Shown: positions 17,369 to 25,553 of the stretch, piece by piece
Layout of the letters: each line of letters starts with the position of its first letter
Position numbering within the stretch: position 1 is the stretch's first letter
Origin: Actinomyces sp. 432
GTDB lineage: Bacteria; Actinomycetota; Actinomycetes; Actinomycetales; Actinomycetaceae
Assembly (NCBI RefSeq): GCF_009930875.1
Contig: NZ_CP025249.1
Span: 248,001 to 312,000 of the forward strand
Length of the DNA: 64,000 nt
Direction: 5' to 3'
Notes under the pieces: generated by a model
Told to the model about the DNA's origin: nothing
Databases searched by the model: none
What the model saw: the letters and a program-made list of their open reading frames with translations, nothing else
Position numbers and translations under genes: made by a program

Positions 17369-20208
17369 ATGGCCATCGTCGTCCCGGTGCATCACGACGC
17401 CCCGGTCCGCCACGAGCTTCCCGGCGTTGGGGAGGCGCGCGCCTACTGGGTGGATGAGACCACCCTCGCCTGGCCCGCCGACCTGCTGCCGGCGATGGTT
17501 GACGTAGGGGCGCTGAGCGCACCCCCGACGGAGGGGGCCACAACCCGCACACCCGTAACCTTCGGGCTCGTGACGTCCCCCGAAGGGGGCGCGCGCATCG
17601 TGGACGGGATTTTGGACCGAGGCCCCGGCGGCACGGAGATCCCCCTATCCATCGTCGGCTCCCTGGAGGATCTGCTCGGGGAGGAGGCCATGGCCGCACA
17701 CCCCGCCCTGCGCGGCTACCTGGCCCTGTCATTGGAGGACGAGTTCGGTGGCCGCAGCGTCGAGCGCGAGGACATAACACTGCTGCTGACCGGTCAGCTG
17801 GCGGTGGTGCAGCGTACCTCGGCCTCCACCGGTGGCTGGATCACTGCCTTCACCGGCGTGCAGACCTGGCCCCTGCTCGACCGCCTGTACGCAGGCGCGG
17901 CGGCCCGCGACGGCTCGGCCCCGCTCGGCGCCGGCATCGGCCCCGACGGCGCACCCACCTTCGCCCTGTGGGCACCCACCGCCGTCGACGTCGTCCTGCT
18001 CGCCTGGCCCACCGGCGACCCGACCGGCTCCGCCCCGCTGGCGGAGGGGGACCCGGTTCGCGTGCCCGCAGGTCGCGCTGACGCCGAGTCCTGGGACGGC
18101 CGCTGGGAGGTGGGTGGCCCAGCCGCCACCGCAGCCGGCATCGACGCCGGCGCGCAATACCTGTGGGAGGTGAGCGTGTATGTCCCCTCCACCGGAAAGG
18201 TGGAGACGAACCTGGTCACCGATCCCTACTCGCGCGCGCTGACCGTGGACTCGCGCAGGAGCGTCGTCGTCGACCTGGGGCAGCGCGCGCTCAAGCCCTC
18301 GAACTGGCGGGAGAACCTGAGCCCCGTCGTCGCCAATGACGCGGCCCGCGCCATCTACGAGCTGCACGTGCGCGACTTCTCCGCCGCCGATGACTCCGTG
18401 CCAGAAGAACTGCGCGGTACCTACGCGGCCTTCTCCCTCGCCTCCGCGGGAACCCGTCACCTGCGCAGTCTCGCTGCCGCGGGCATCGACACCCTCCACC
18501 TGCTGCCCACCTTCGACTTCTGCTCCGTGCCCGAGGAGCGTGCCGCCCAAAGCGTCCCGGAGATTCCCGCCGACGCCTCCGCGGCCTCGCGCCGCCCACA
18601 GGCCGCCATCACCGCCGTCGCCGATCAGGACGCTTACAACTGGGGCTACGACCCCTGGCACTGGTTGGCCCCGAGGGCTCCTACGCGCGGGCGGGCAGGC
18701 AGGACGGCGGGGCGCGCGTATACGAGTTCCGGGAGATGGTCGGCGCCATCCACGGCATGGGCCTGCAGGTGGTGCTCGACCAGGTCTTCAACCACACCGG
18801 GGCCTCGGGCCAGGATCCGCACAGCGTGCTCGACCGGATCGTGCCCGGCTACTACCACCGGCTGGATGCCGCGGGGAACGTGGAGATGTCCACGTGCTGC
18901 AACAACATCGCCACCGAGCACCGCATGGCCGAACGGCTCATGATTGACGCCTGCGTCTCCTGGGTGGTCGACTACCGGGTCGACGGCTTCCGCTTCGACC
19001 TGATGGGTTACCACTCACTGGCAACCATGACGCATCTGCAGGAGGCCCTGGCCGAGGTCGCCGATGACGCGGTCGGGCACCGCATCTACCTGTACGGCGA
19101 GGGCTGGAACATGGGGGAGGTGGCGAATAACGCCCTGTTCACCCAGGCCACGCAGGGGCAGGCGGGCCTGCTGGGCATTGGCACATTCAACGACCGTGTG
19201 CGTGACGCCGTCCACGGCCGCAGCGATGACACCGACCCGCGCGTGCCGCAGGGGCTGGGTAATGGCGAACTGACCGACCCCAACGGCTATGACGACCGCT
19301 CCGAGGAGACCAAGCGCAATGACCTGGCCTGGCGCACCGACCTGGTTCGCCTGGCCCTGGCCGGCAACCTGCGGGACTTCGAGCTGCATGCCGCCGGCGC
19401 GCAGTGGGTCAGAGGTGAGGAGATCAGCTACGGCGATCAGCCCGCCGCGTACGGGTACGCCCCCACCGACGCCATCAACTACGTCGATGCCCACGACGAC
19501 GAGACCCTGTTCGACCGGCTCGCCTACAAGCTGCCGCTGGGCACGTCCATGGCCGAGCGCATCCGCATGAACACGCTGTGCCTGGCCACCGTCACGCTCG
19601 GGCAGTCACCGTGCTTCTGGGCGGCGGGCACGGAGCTGCTGCGCAGCAAGTCGCTGGACACCGACTCCTACAACTCCGGCGACCACTTCAACGCCATCGA
19701 CTGGACCGGGCAGGACAACGGTTGGGGCCGCGGCCTGCCGCCGGCCGCCCGCAACTTCGATGCCTGGGTGGTGCAGGCCGGCATCCTCATGCGCGAGGAC
19801 CTGCGCCCAAGTGCACAGGACATCGCCACCGCCCGGGCGCAGGCGCTCGACCTGCTGCGACTGCGGCGCTCTAGCCACTTGTTCTCCCTGGGGTCGGCCG
19901 CGCTGATACGCGAACGGGTGTCCTTCCCGAGCGGCGACTTCGACACGCCCGGGCTGGTGATCATGCTGATAGATGACGGCGCCGGGGCCAGTGACATCGA
20001 CCCGGACTTGGACGGGCTGCTCGTGGTGATCAACCCCGCCCCCGGAACCGTCGAGCAGCGGGTGGATGCGCTGGTGGACCGCTACTTCGAGCTGAGCGAC
20101 ATCCAGATGGAGGGCGCCGACCCGATCGTGAAGGACACCCGCTTCGACGCGGGCACCGGCACCATCACCATCCCCGGCCGCACCGTCGCCGTCCTGTACG
20201 AGCGCTGA
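17369..20208 (+). pseudogene. pulA: Type I pullulanase (GH13), frame broken by one missing base at 18669-18672
   Basis: Cytoplasmic debranching enzyme cutting alpha-1,6 bonds of glycogen or pullulan; no signal peptide. Start at 17369 with AGGAAG upstream. Order: N-terminal module, CBM48-like module with PTFALWAPTAVDVVLLAW, then the GH13 barrel. Pullulanase marks: YNWGYDPWHW, DQVFNHT, DGFRFDLMGYH (nucleophile Asp), YLYGEGW (acid/base Glu) and YVDAHDDETLFD. As written, the first frame drifts after HWLAP and ends at 18943, while the rest is open in another frame. One more C in the CCCC at 18669-18672 would give LAPEGSYARAGRQDGGARVY and EFREMVGAIHGMG without interruption, a normal family sequence. 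The rebuilt protein is about 946 residues. Its partner is the surface amylase at 11819; together they could use imported or stored alpha-glucan. Confidence 0.88.
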
Positions 20209-20258
20209 CCATGCGCACTGGCCCAAGCGCTGGCCACCACCGCCGCCCTTCACCCCTC

Positions 20259-20317
20259 GCGAGACCGGCACTTGTAACACGCTGAGACCGGCACTTGTGA
20301 CGTGCTGAGACCGGTTC
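20259..20317. repeat. Short GAGACCGGCACTTGTAAC repeats (3 units)
   Basis: Three units 50 bp after the pullulanase stop: GAGACCGGCACTTGTAACAC, GAGACCGGCACTTGTGACG and GAGACCGGTTCTTGG. They form the outer edge of the second copy of the two-array element and mirror the cluster at 11581-11672. Confidence 0.75.
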
Positions 20318-20344
20318 TTGGTGTTTGAGGGTGTGTGGGTCTGG

Positions 20345-20450
20345 GGTTCGTGTGTTGTCGGGACGGTGTTGATGTGACGGTTCGTACCTTCGCGTCAGGG
20401 TTCGTATGTTCTGGTCGGCGGTTCGTACTTTGTTGTGACGGTTCGGCACC
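20345..20450 (-). repeat. 20-bp-phased array B, copy 2
   Basis: GGTTCG cores on the plus strand at 20345, 20379, 20399, 20420 and 20440, with a GGTGTT relative at 20365. Units read GGTTCGTACCTTCGCG, GGTTCGTATGTTCTGG and GGTTCGTACTTTGTTG. The 20, 21, 20 spacing of the last four is the same as in copy 1. Confidence 0.7.
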
Positions 20451-20709
20451 CGGCGGTACGTACCGTCGTTGGAAGTGCCGAAGCGTTGGTGCGAAGTGAC
20501 GAACCGTCACCCGGTGCGCCCGGGCGAACCGCCAGGTCCGCGCCCGGGCGGTCATCTGCGCTCCGGCGGTCATGCGTGCGCCCGGGGGGCGTGCCGAGTT
20601 GGGCACCAAGATCACCGTCGGGCGTCGTCAACGGTCGCGGTCCCTGTTCGGCACCCAGATGATCCCAACGGTCCCAACGAATCGTCCCCGCGAGCCGACA
20701 CCGCCAGCC

Positions 20710-20786
20710 CGAGAACGTCCTTGGTTCGGCGAGTACGTCCGCGTAAGCCCGAGAACGTCCTTGGTTCGGCGAGAACGTCCTTTATC
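20710..20786 (-). repeat. 20-bp-phased array A, copy 2
   Basis: Four units at exactly 20-bp intervals: CGAGAACGTCCTT at 20710, CGAGTACGTCCGC at 20730, CGAGAACGTCCTT at 20750 and again at 20770. Linkers are GGTTCGG, GTAAGCC and GGTTCGG. Three of the four cores are identical, so the array is better preserved here than in copy 1. Confidence 0.75.
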
Positions 20787-20888
20787 AGCCCCAAACCCTC
20801 CCGAGGGTGGAGGGCTTGGGGATCACGAGGTCGTATTCGCCAGATCGGCGCCCACCTACCCCAACCACCACACCCTCAAACCGGAAGA

Positions 20889-20943
20889 GCCAGTTAACGG
20901 TTTTCTGAAGGCCTTTGAAGTACACGGCGGACCGCTAACTGGC
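20889..20943. repeat. Hairpin element, CTACTACGCC family relative (copy 2)
   Basis: GCCAGTTAACGGTTTTCTGA at the left pairs with ACCGCTAACTGGC at the right through GCCAGTTA-CGG, with an inner CTGAAGGCCTTTGAAG that can fold on itself. The trailing GCGTTGCAAACGA resembles the GCGTAGTAAACGA after the copy at 34677-34787. It is shorter and more diverged than the other copies. Confidence 0.5.
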
Positions 20944-20973
20944 GTTGCAAACGAAAACACGGCCACGGTCTGG

Positions 20974-21350
20974 CTAACCCGCGTTGTTGGTGGCCTGCCT
21001 GCAGGTAGCGCGGTCCTTGATGAGGCGCTGACGCAGGGAGGTAAGAGCAGTGACGAGTATCAGGAGATCGCGTCGGGCGGTTGCGGCCACAATCTTGGGA
21101 TCAACCTCCAGGTAGCCATGCGCAATGCGATTGCGTATCCCCTGAGAACGTGCCACTCGCTCTTGCTAGCCTCGTATCGAATATGGGACGGGAGCGAGCC
21201 GAGTGCTTCGATGCCTGCTGCCAGCCGAAGCGATATCGCATCGAGCGTCATCGGGTCTGTGAGGTCGCGCTGTGCGTAGGACTGGGCGAGCTCAAGGTGG
21301 TGGAGAGCCTCGTCAATGAGCTCAAGCGGTGTCCGGCTTGTTGGGCTCAT
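20974..21350 (-). pseudogene. hepT: HepT-like toxin (HEPN RNase), frame broken by one missing base at 21139-21142
   Basis: HEPN-domain toxin of the MNT/HepT system, an RNase neutralised by the adenylyl-transferase partner. The N-terminal frame from 21350 gives a helical segment (LIDEALHHLELAQSYAQRDL, then MTLDAISLRLAAGIEAL). It continues out of frame after SEWHVLRG. The C-terminal frame carries IRNRIAHGYLEVD, which contains the catalytic R-x4-H-x-Y motif of HepT. One more C in the CCCC at 21139-21142 joins SEWHVLRG directly to IRNRIAHGYLEV. The rebuilt protein is about 125 residues, usual for the family. It overlaps the upstream mntA-like gene by 4 bp, the standard two-gene order. Confidence 0.82.
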
Positions 21351-21832
21351 AGGGGAACCGCCTGTTGTAGGACCCGATCGCGCATATACGGGGCTATGGC
21401 GGAGTCAGGGACGACGTCAACCCCGGTTCCGAGGATGCCTTCAAGGCGTGCTTCAAGCTGCGCCAGTTCCATGAGGCTCATGACTCGATCCATGTGGAAA
21501 AGCAGGTCGATGTCTGAGCCTTCATGTTCTGCGCCGCTGGCAACGGATCCGAAGACTCTTACGTGGGATCCACCCGCCTCTTTGATGCAGTTGATGACCT
21601 CCGTGCGGTGTTCGCGTAACCGACGAGCAAGCGGGGTTGTGCCATGAAAGCGGAGGAGGCGCGACACCTCGGGTTGAGAACGACCGATTTGGTTGGCAAT
21701 CTCGGTTTGCGTCATGCCTGCGCGATGGGCGGCACGTACTGCAGAGACGAGACGTGCGCGAGCCTCGCGTACGGTCTCGTCGGTTTTCCGGGCGATTGTT
21801 GCGAGCTCGGAGGCATGAGAGGGCGCCGACAT
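21347..21832 (-). CDS. mntA: MNT-type nucleotidyltransferase antitoxin with N-terminal HTH
   Basis: Antitoxin partner of HepT: minimal nucleotidyltransferase that AMPylates the toxin. Two parts: an N-terminal helix-turn-helix at about residues 25-60 (AGMTQTEIANQIGRSQPEVS) and a nucleotidyltransferase at about 70-161 with the family motif GSVASGAEHEGSDIDLLF (GS-x10-DxD) and a later GVDVV carrying the third acidic residue. The HTH would let the antitoxin regulate its own promoter. The gene starts 7 bp after a good -10 box, so the message may be leaderless. Length 161 residues. Confidence 0.88.
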   Translation of the reverse strand: MSAPSHASELATIARKTDETVREARARLVSAVRAAHRAGMTQTEIANQIGRSQPEVSRLLRFHGTTPLARRLREHRTEVINCIKEAGGSHVRVFGSVASGAEHEGSDIDLLFHMDRVMSLMELAQLEARLEGILGTGVDVVPDSAIAPYMRDRVLQQAVPL

Positions 21833-21838
21833 GACTAG

Positions 21839-21867
21839 AGTATAGCAATTCTTATATCAGAAGGTAA
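21839..21867 (-). promoter_or_regulatory. Promoter of the mntA-hepT pair, probable leaderless start
   Basis: On the minus strand TTACCT (21867-21862), a 17-bp spacer, and TATACT (21844-21839) precede the ATG at 21832 with only 6 bp between. The -10 is a near-consensus match and the region is AT-rich against its surroundings. Transcription would begin at or next to the start codon, common in actinobacteria. The -35 is weak. Confidence 0.6.
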
Positions 21868-21915
21868 GTCGAATGTGTGTGACCTGATCGCGTCCGCGCG
21901 GCCGTTGGTGAGGCG

Positions 21916-23403
21916 TCAGTCGTCTGAGCGCAGCTTGGCGCGCAGGTCGTCCCAGTAGGCCAGTCGCTCGCGGATGCGCCGCTCGTGGCCGTGATCGGTG
22001 GGCTCGTACAGGCGCTCGCGCTGCTTACGGGGCGGGAGGTCCGCGGGCATGTAGTCGGCGCCGGAGAATCCCTCCGGGGTGTCCGGGTCGTACTGGTAGC
22101 CCTCGCCGTAGCCCAGCTCTTTCATCAGGCGGGTCGGCGCGTTCAGGATGTGCGCCGGCGGCATGAGCGAACCGGTTCGCCGCGCCAGCTTCATCGCCCG
22201 ACCCAGGGCCCGGTAGACACTGATCGACTTCGGCGCCGTCGCCAGGTAGACGACCGCCTGGGCGATGGCCAGCTCACCCTCCGGGGAGCCCAGCCGCTCG
22301 TAGGCGTCCCACGCGGCCAGAGTCATCCGCAGCGCGCCGGGATCGGCCATGCCGACATCCTCGGAGGCGAAGCGCACCAGGCGCCGCACGACATACAGCG
22401 GGTCCTCCCCACCGGCGAGCATGCGCGCCAGCCAATACAGGGCGGCATCCGGATCGGAGCCGCGCATGGACTTGTGGAGTGCGGAAATGAGGTTGTAGTG
22501 CTCCTCGGAGGACTTGTCATACAGGGGCGCGCGGGAGACGACGACGGCGGCCAGGTCCTCCTCATTCAGGTAAATCTGCCCGGTGGTAGCGGCGCCTGCG
22601 CGTATGGCGGAGTCCTCGGCCGCGGCCGGCTCCGTGCTCGCAGATCGACCAGCGGGTGCGGTCGCGGCTGGGCTGGTACCGCTGCTCTCCTGTGAGCCCG
22701 TCACCCCCTGGGAATCCGCATAGCCGATGACCTGCTCGACCATGCCCAGCAGGTAGCGGCCGTCGCCGTCGGCCATGGCCAACAGTGCGCGGCGGGCGCC
22801 GTCGGTCAGGGGGAGCCGGCGCCCGAGCAGCGCCTCGGCGCGGGTGAGGAGCTCGGCGAGGGCGGCGTCGTCGAGCCGGTGCAGCACCAGTACCTGGCAG
22901 CGGGACAGAAGCGCCCCGTTGAGCTCGAAGCTGGGGTTCTCGGTGGTGGCGCCCACGAGCACCACGGTGCCGTCCTCCACGTACGGCAGGAAGGAGTCCT
23001 GCTGGGCGCGGTTGAAGCGGTGGATCTCGTCGACGAACAGCAGCGTCCCCTGGCCGACCTCGCGGCGACGTGCCGCAGCGGCAAACACCTTGCGCAGGTC
23101 GGCTACGCCGGAGAAGGTGGCCGAGACCTGCTCGAACACCAGGCCGGTGCGGTCCGCCAGCAGCCGGGCGATGGTGGTCTTGCCGCAGCCGGGCGGGCCC
23201 CACAGGATGATCGAGGCCAGGCGTCCGGCGGCCGCCATTCGTCCCAGCGGGGCGTCCGCGGCCAGCAGATGGTGCTGACCGACTACCTCGTTGAGCGCAC
23301 GCGGTCGCAGTCGGTCCGCCAGCGGCCGGGTGGGATCGTCGATGATCGGGCCGCCGGCATCGGCCGCGGCGTCGAAGAGCGAGGGGGCGTCCTCCGTACT
23401 CAT
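21916..23403 (-). CDS. rarA: Replication-associated recombination protein A (AAA ATPase)
   Basis: Clamp-loader-like AAA+ ATPase (RarA/MgsA/WRNIP1) that acts at stalled replication forks. 495 residues. Marks: PLADRLRPRALNEVVGQHHL, Walker A in LWGPPGCGKTTIARLLAD, Walker B in LFVDEIHRFNRAQQD, sensor 1 in GATTENPSFELNGALLSRCQ, and the C-terminal tetramer domain with SAMRGSDPDAALYWLARM-type helices (here HKSMRGSDPDAALYWLARML) and GEGYQYDPDTPEGF. A poorly conserved Ser/Ala/Gly-rich insertion of about 40 residues lies between the AAA core and the C-terminal part (about residues 225-275). It stands alone between the toxin-antitoxin pair and an intergenic repeat. Confidence 0.95.
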   Translation of the reverse strand: MSTEDAPSLFDAAADAGGPIIDDPTRPLADRLRPRALNEVVGQHHLLAADAPLGRMAAAGRLASIILWGPPGCGKTTIARLLADRTGLVFEQVSATFSGVADLRKVFAAAARRREVGQGTLLFVDEIHRFNRAQQDSFLPYVEDGTVVLVGATTENPSFELNGALLSRCQVLVLHRLDDAALAELLTRAEALLGRRLPLTDGARRALLAMADGDGRYLLGMVEQVIGYADSQGVTGSQESSGTSPAATAPAGRSASTEPAAAEDSAIRAGAATTGQIYLNEEDLAAVVVSRAPLYDKSSEEHYNLISALHKSMRGSDPDAALYWLARMLAGGEDPLYVVRRLVRFASEDVGMADPGALRMTLAAWDAYERLGSPEGELAIAQAVVYLATAPKSISVYRALGRAMKLARRTGSLMPPAHILNAPTRLMKELGYGEGYQYDPDTPEGFSGADYMPADLPPRKQRERLYEPTDHGHERRIRERLAYWDDLRAKLRSDD

Positions 23404-23534
23404 AGCTCCAGGCTACGGGGTGACCCCCGACACCGTCTGCGCGCGGCTACTGCGGCGTCTGCCAGGTGGTGGCGCTGCCCGCACCCTGTTCGCCGTTGTA
23501 GGAGCACGGATCCGGGGCGCGGGCTTGGCCAAGG

Positions 23535-23657
23535 TGGCACTGAATGCACCACTTTAGGGGCCTGTCCGGGGGCGAGTGCTCGGTGATTCTGTGGAATCTG
23601 GCTGTTTCTGACAGTGTGGTGCGCGCGATGCGATTGAAAGTGGTGCATCTGGTGACA
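23535..23657. repeat. 123-bp inverted-repeat element, AAAGTGGTGCA family (copy 1)
   Basis: ATGCACCACTTT at 23544-23555 pairs with AAAGTGGTGCAT at 23637-23648. The pairing extends, after a 3-4-base mismatch, to TGGCA (23535) and TGACA (23653-23657). The inner segment is exactly 81 bases, the same as in the copy at 37660-37782, although the inner sequence has diverged. No open frame. It lies 130 bp upstream of rarA on its 5' side and about 140 bp before the SPFH gene. Confidence 0.7.
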
Positions 23658-23710
23658 GGTGTGGGCCTGCCGGTGGGTGGCAGTACGGGAAGGGGCTTGC
23701 CGCTGACCAA

Positions 23711-23740
23711 AAAATAGCTATCATATTGCTATAGCTGTCG
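23711..23740. promoter_or_regulatory. AT-rich palindrome upstream of the SPFH gene
   Basis: AAAAAATAGCTATCATATTG leads an AT-rich island that stands out in this high-GC DNA. AGCTAT (23716-23721) and ATAGCT (23731-23736) form an inverted repeat around 9 bases, and TATCAT or TATAGC could serve as a -10. It lies about 55 bp before the SPFH start, so promoter or operator function is likely but not proven. Confidence 0.45.
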
Positions 23741-23792
23741 CGGGTGTCTGGAGGGTGTCGCCTCCGCCGCAGCGGCAAGAACTGGAGTCATC

Positions 23793-24752
23793 ATGTCCAC
23801 GGAGCCCCGCGTCCCCACCGCCCAGCAGGAGTCCAGTGCCGTTAAGGGACGAGTGGACATTGTGGAGCGTTCCGCCGCCAGTTCCGGATCCGGTGTGGCG
23901 TTCCTGGTGCTGCTCCTGCTGCTGGGGCTGTTCGGCCTGTCTGTCGCGGTCTTTGTTGCAGGCGCTATCGCCGTGGACCAAGGCAATTCAGGTGGGGTGC
24001 TGCGTCTGGGCGTAGGTGCGGTGGGCCTGATCATCCCGCTGCTGCTGTTCACCTCCTTCACCATCGTCTCCCCAGGGCAGACCAGCGTGCGCCAGTTCTT
24101 CGGCCGCTACATCGGCACCGTGCGCCGTACCGGCCTGGTCCTGGTGCCGCCGGTGACGTCCGGCAAGAAGGTATCCATCAAGGTCCACAACTTCGAGACC
24201 AATGAGATCAAGGTCAACGACCTTGATGGCAACCCCGTGGAGATCGCGGCCATTGTCGTCTGGCAGGTGGCCGACACGGCCCGGGCGGTCTTCGCGGTCG
24301 AGGAGTACGAGGCCTTCATCAAGGCGCAGGCGGAGTCGGCACTGCGGCACGTGGCCACCACCCACCCCTACGACGAGCCCGGCCCCGGCGAGACCTCCCT
24401 GCGTGGCGGCACCGACCTGGTCTCCGCCGAGCTGGCCGAGGAGGTGGCCGCGCGCGTGGCGATCGCCGGACTGGAGATCATCGAAGTGCGCATCTCCTCC
24501 CTCGCCTACGCGCCGGAGATCGCCCAGGCGATGCTGCAGCGGCAGCAGGCCGGCGCCGTCATTGCCGCGCGCGAGCAGATCGTCGAGGGTGCGGTCACCA
24601 TGGTGGATCAGGCCCTCAAGCGGTTGGAGGCCGACGATATCGTCTCCATGGACGACGAACGCCGCGCCCAGATGGTTTCCAACCTGCTGGTGGTGCTCTG
24701 CTCCGACCAGCGCACCCAGCCCGTCGTCAACACCGGCTCCCTGTACGCCTGA
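23793..24752 (+). CDS. SPFH/Band 7 domain membrane protein
   Basis: Stomatin/prohibitin-type protein of 319 residues. Two N-terminal hydrophobic helices (about residues 30-58 and 65-90) anchor it. The SPFH domain follows at about 95-290, with SPGQTSVRQFFGRYIGTVRR, DLDGNPVEIAAIVVWQVADT, YEAFIKAQAESALRHVATTH, and the helical tail AEEVAARVAIAGLEIIEVRI then MLQRQQAGAVIAAREQIVEGAV. Such proteins assemble into membrane-bound oligomers that organise membrane domains or quality control. GGAG lies 5 bp before the ATG. A small Arc-like protein follows 26 bp later in the same direction, a pairing that supports a shared transcript. Confidence 0.9.
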   Translation: MSTEPRVPTAQQESSAVKGRVDIVERSAASSGSGVAFLVLLLLLGLFGLSVAVFVAGAIAVDQGNSGGVLRLGVGAVGLIIPLLLFTSFTIVSPGQTSVRQFFGRYIGTVRRTGLVLVPPVTSGKKVSIKVHNFETNEIKVNDLDGNPVEIAAIVVWQVADTARAVFAVEEYEAFIKAQAESALRHVATTHPYDEPGPGETSLRGGTDLVSAELAEEVAARVAIAGLEIIEVRISSLAYAPEIAQAMLQRQQAGAVIAAREQIVEGAVTMVDQALKRLEADDIVSMDDERRAQMVSNLLVVLCSDQRTQPVVNTGSLYA

Positions 24753-24778
24753 GGTCGGCTCGGTGACGGAGGGCGCCG

Positions 24779-25021
24779 ATGACGGGCGGTAAGCGCAAGC
24801 AGGTCCTGCTGCGGCTCGACCCGGCGGTCCACGCGGCCATCGCCAAGTGGGCCGCCGACGACCTGCGCTCGGTCAATGCGCAGATCGAGATCATCCTGCG
24901 GCGCGCCCTCGACGACGCCGGTCGGGGAGTCAAGGCCGCACCCATGCGGGGGAGGGGTCGGCCCCGGAAGGATGCCGGCGTCGGGGACGGCGGTGTCGAG
25001 GAGGGCGGTGTCGGGGAATGA
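24779..25021 (+). CDS. Small Arc-like (ribbon-helix-helix) protein
   Basis: Protein of 80 residues. The first 45 resemble a ribbon-helix-helix / Arc-type DNA-binding module: KRKQVLLRLDPAVHAAIAKW, then AADDLRSVNAQIEIILRRAL. The strand KQVLLRLDP and the two helices SVNAQIEIILRRAL match the fold's pattern. The tail is Gly/Arg-rich and low-complexity. It lies 26 bp downstream of the SPFH gene. A role as a regulator of the SPFH gene, or as a toxin-antitoxin-type protein, is inference. Confidence 0.65.
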   Translation: MTGGKRKQVLLRLDPAVHAAIAKWAADDLRSVNAQIEIILRRALDDAGRGVKAAPMRGRGRPRKDAGVGDGGVEEGGVGE

Positions 25022-25248
25022 CGGCGCGCGTGGAGTCGACCGGTGGAGCGACAGCGCAGTCGAGCGCGGCAACGGGGCCGGAGCGGACTCTCGTGGTGTG
25101 CCGGAGCTGTGCCACACTCGATGCGCGTATCCCAACGGCTCTCGCTGAGGAGGACCGCCGCTTTGTGGAGGTCATAGCAGTCGACTGGCGGGGCGCAGCC
25201 CGGATGCGTGGTCGGGGGTACCGGAATCATGGGTGTCCGGATCTATGA
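25018..25248 (+). CDS. Possible small protein overlapping the Arc-like gene, function unknown
   Basis: An open frame of 76 residues starts at an ATG that overlaps the preceding stop (ATGA). It contains RTLVVCRSCATLDARIP and ALAEEDRRFVEVIAVDWRGA but no recognised family. The 3' half runs into DNA related to the two-array element (GGTACCGGAATCATGGGTGT), which weakens the case for a real gene. It may be the edge of a truncated gene. Confidence 0.25.
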   Translation: MTARVESTGGATAQSSAATGPERTLVVCRSCATLDARIPTALAEEDRRFVEVIAVDWRGAARMRGRGYRNHGCPDL

Positions 25249-25330
25249 CAAACGGGTCCGGCGGCGTCGGTGACTGCGGACGAATCGCTGGAATCATGCG
25301 GGTGCCGGATCGGGGCTGGCGGGCATCGGT
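25205..25330. repeat. Fragment related to the middle of the two-array element
   Basis: GAATCGCTGGAATCATGCGG followed by GTGCCGGATCGGGG resembles GATTCCTTGGGATCATCTGG plus GTGCCGGACCGGGG at 11256-11292 in copy 1. A shorter echo (CCGGAATCATGGGTGTCCGG) sits just before it. The phased arrays are absent. The rest of 25249-25553 has no recognised gene; a minus-strand frame at 25227-25547 (MDYHSFSSGFRLRGVELPPG at its start) follows the UvrA-like gene by 6 bp and could be a truncated relic. Confidence 0.4.
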
Positions 25331-25553
25331 GGTCGTTTGTCATCGATTTTGACACCGTGTCTCCGGACAGCCGGTTCGCAGACCGCCGGGCGGACAGTGG
25401 GGCAAGGCCTGACCCAGGTGCGTCACCTGGTACCAGATACGTCTCCATATAGGAACCGAATTCCTTGCCGAGCTCGTAGTCGGGGCCTCCGGGTGGCAGT
25501 TCGACGCCGCGAAGACGGAAGCCGGACGAGAAGCTGTGATAGTCCATTGGCAG

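Larger units (their letters stand above)
20318..20885 (-). repeat. Two-array non-coding element, copy 2 (inverted relative to copy 1)
   Basis: Reverse-complement counterpart of the block at 11014-11580, with all landmarks in the same relative order and the two phased arrays at matching positions. The pair brackets the segment containing the amylase, ABC-2-like protein, TetR and pullulanase genes (about 8.6 kb). The middle part between the arrays has diverged more than the arrays and the GTGATCCCCA...TTTGGGGCTGATAA edge. No conserved open frame is present. Confidence 0.7.

Noticed and set aside
25227..25547. Minus-strand frame after the UvrA-like gene as a complete gene
   Set aside because: Only the first 40 residues look protein-like; the rest runs through repeat-related DNA. 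At most a truncated relic.
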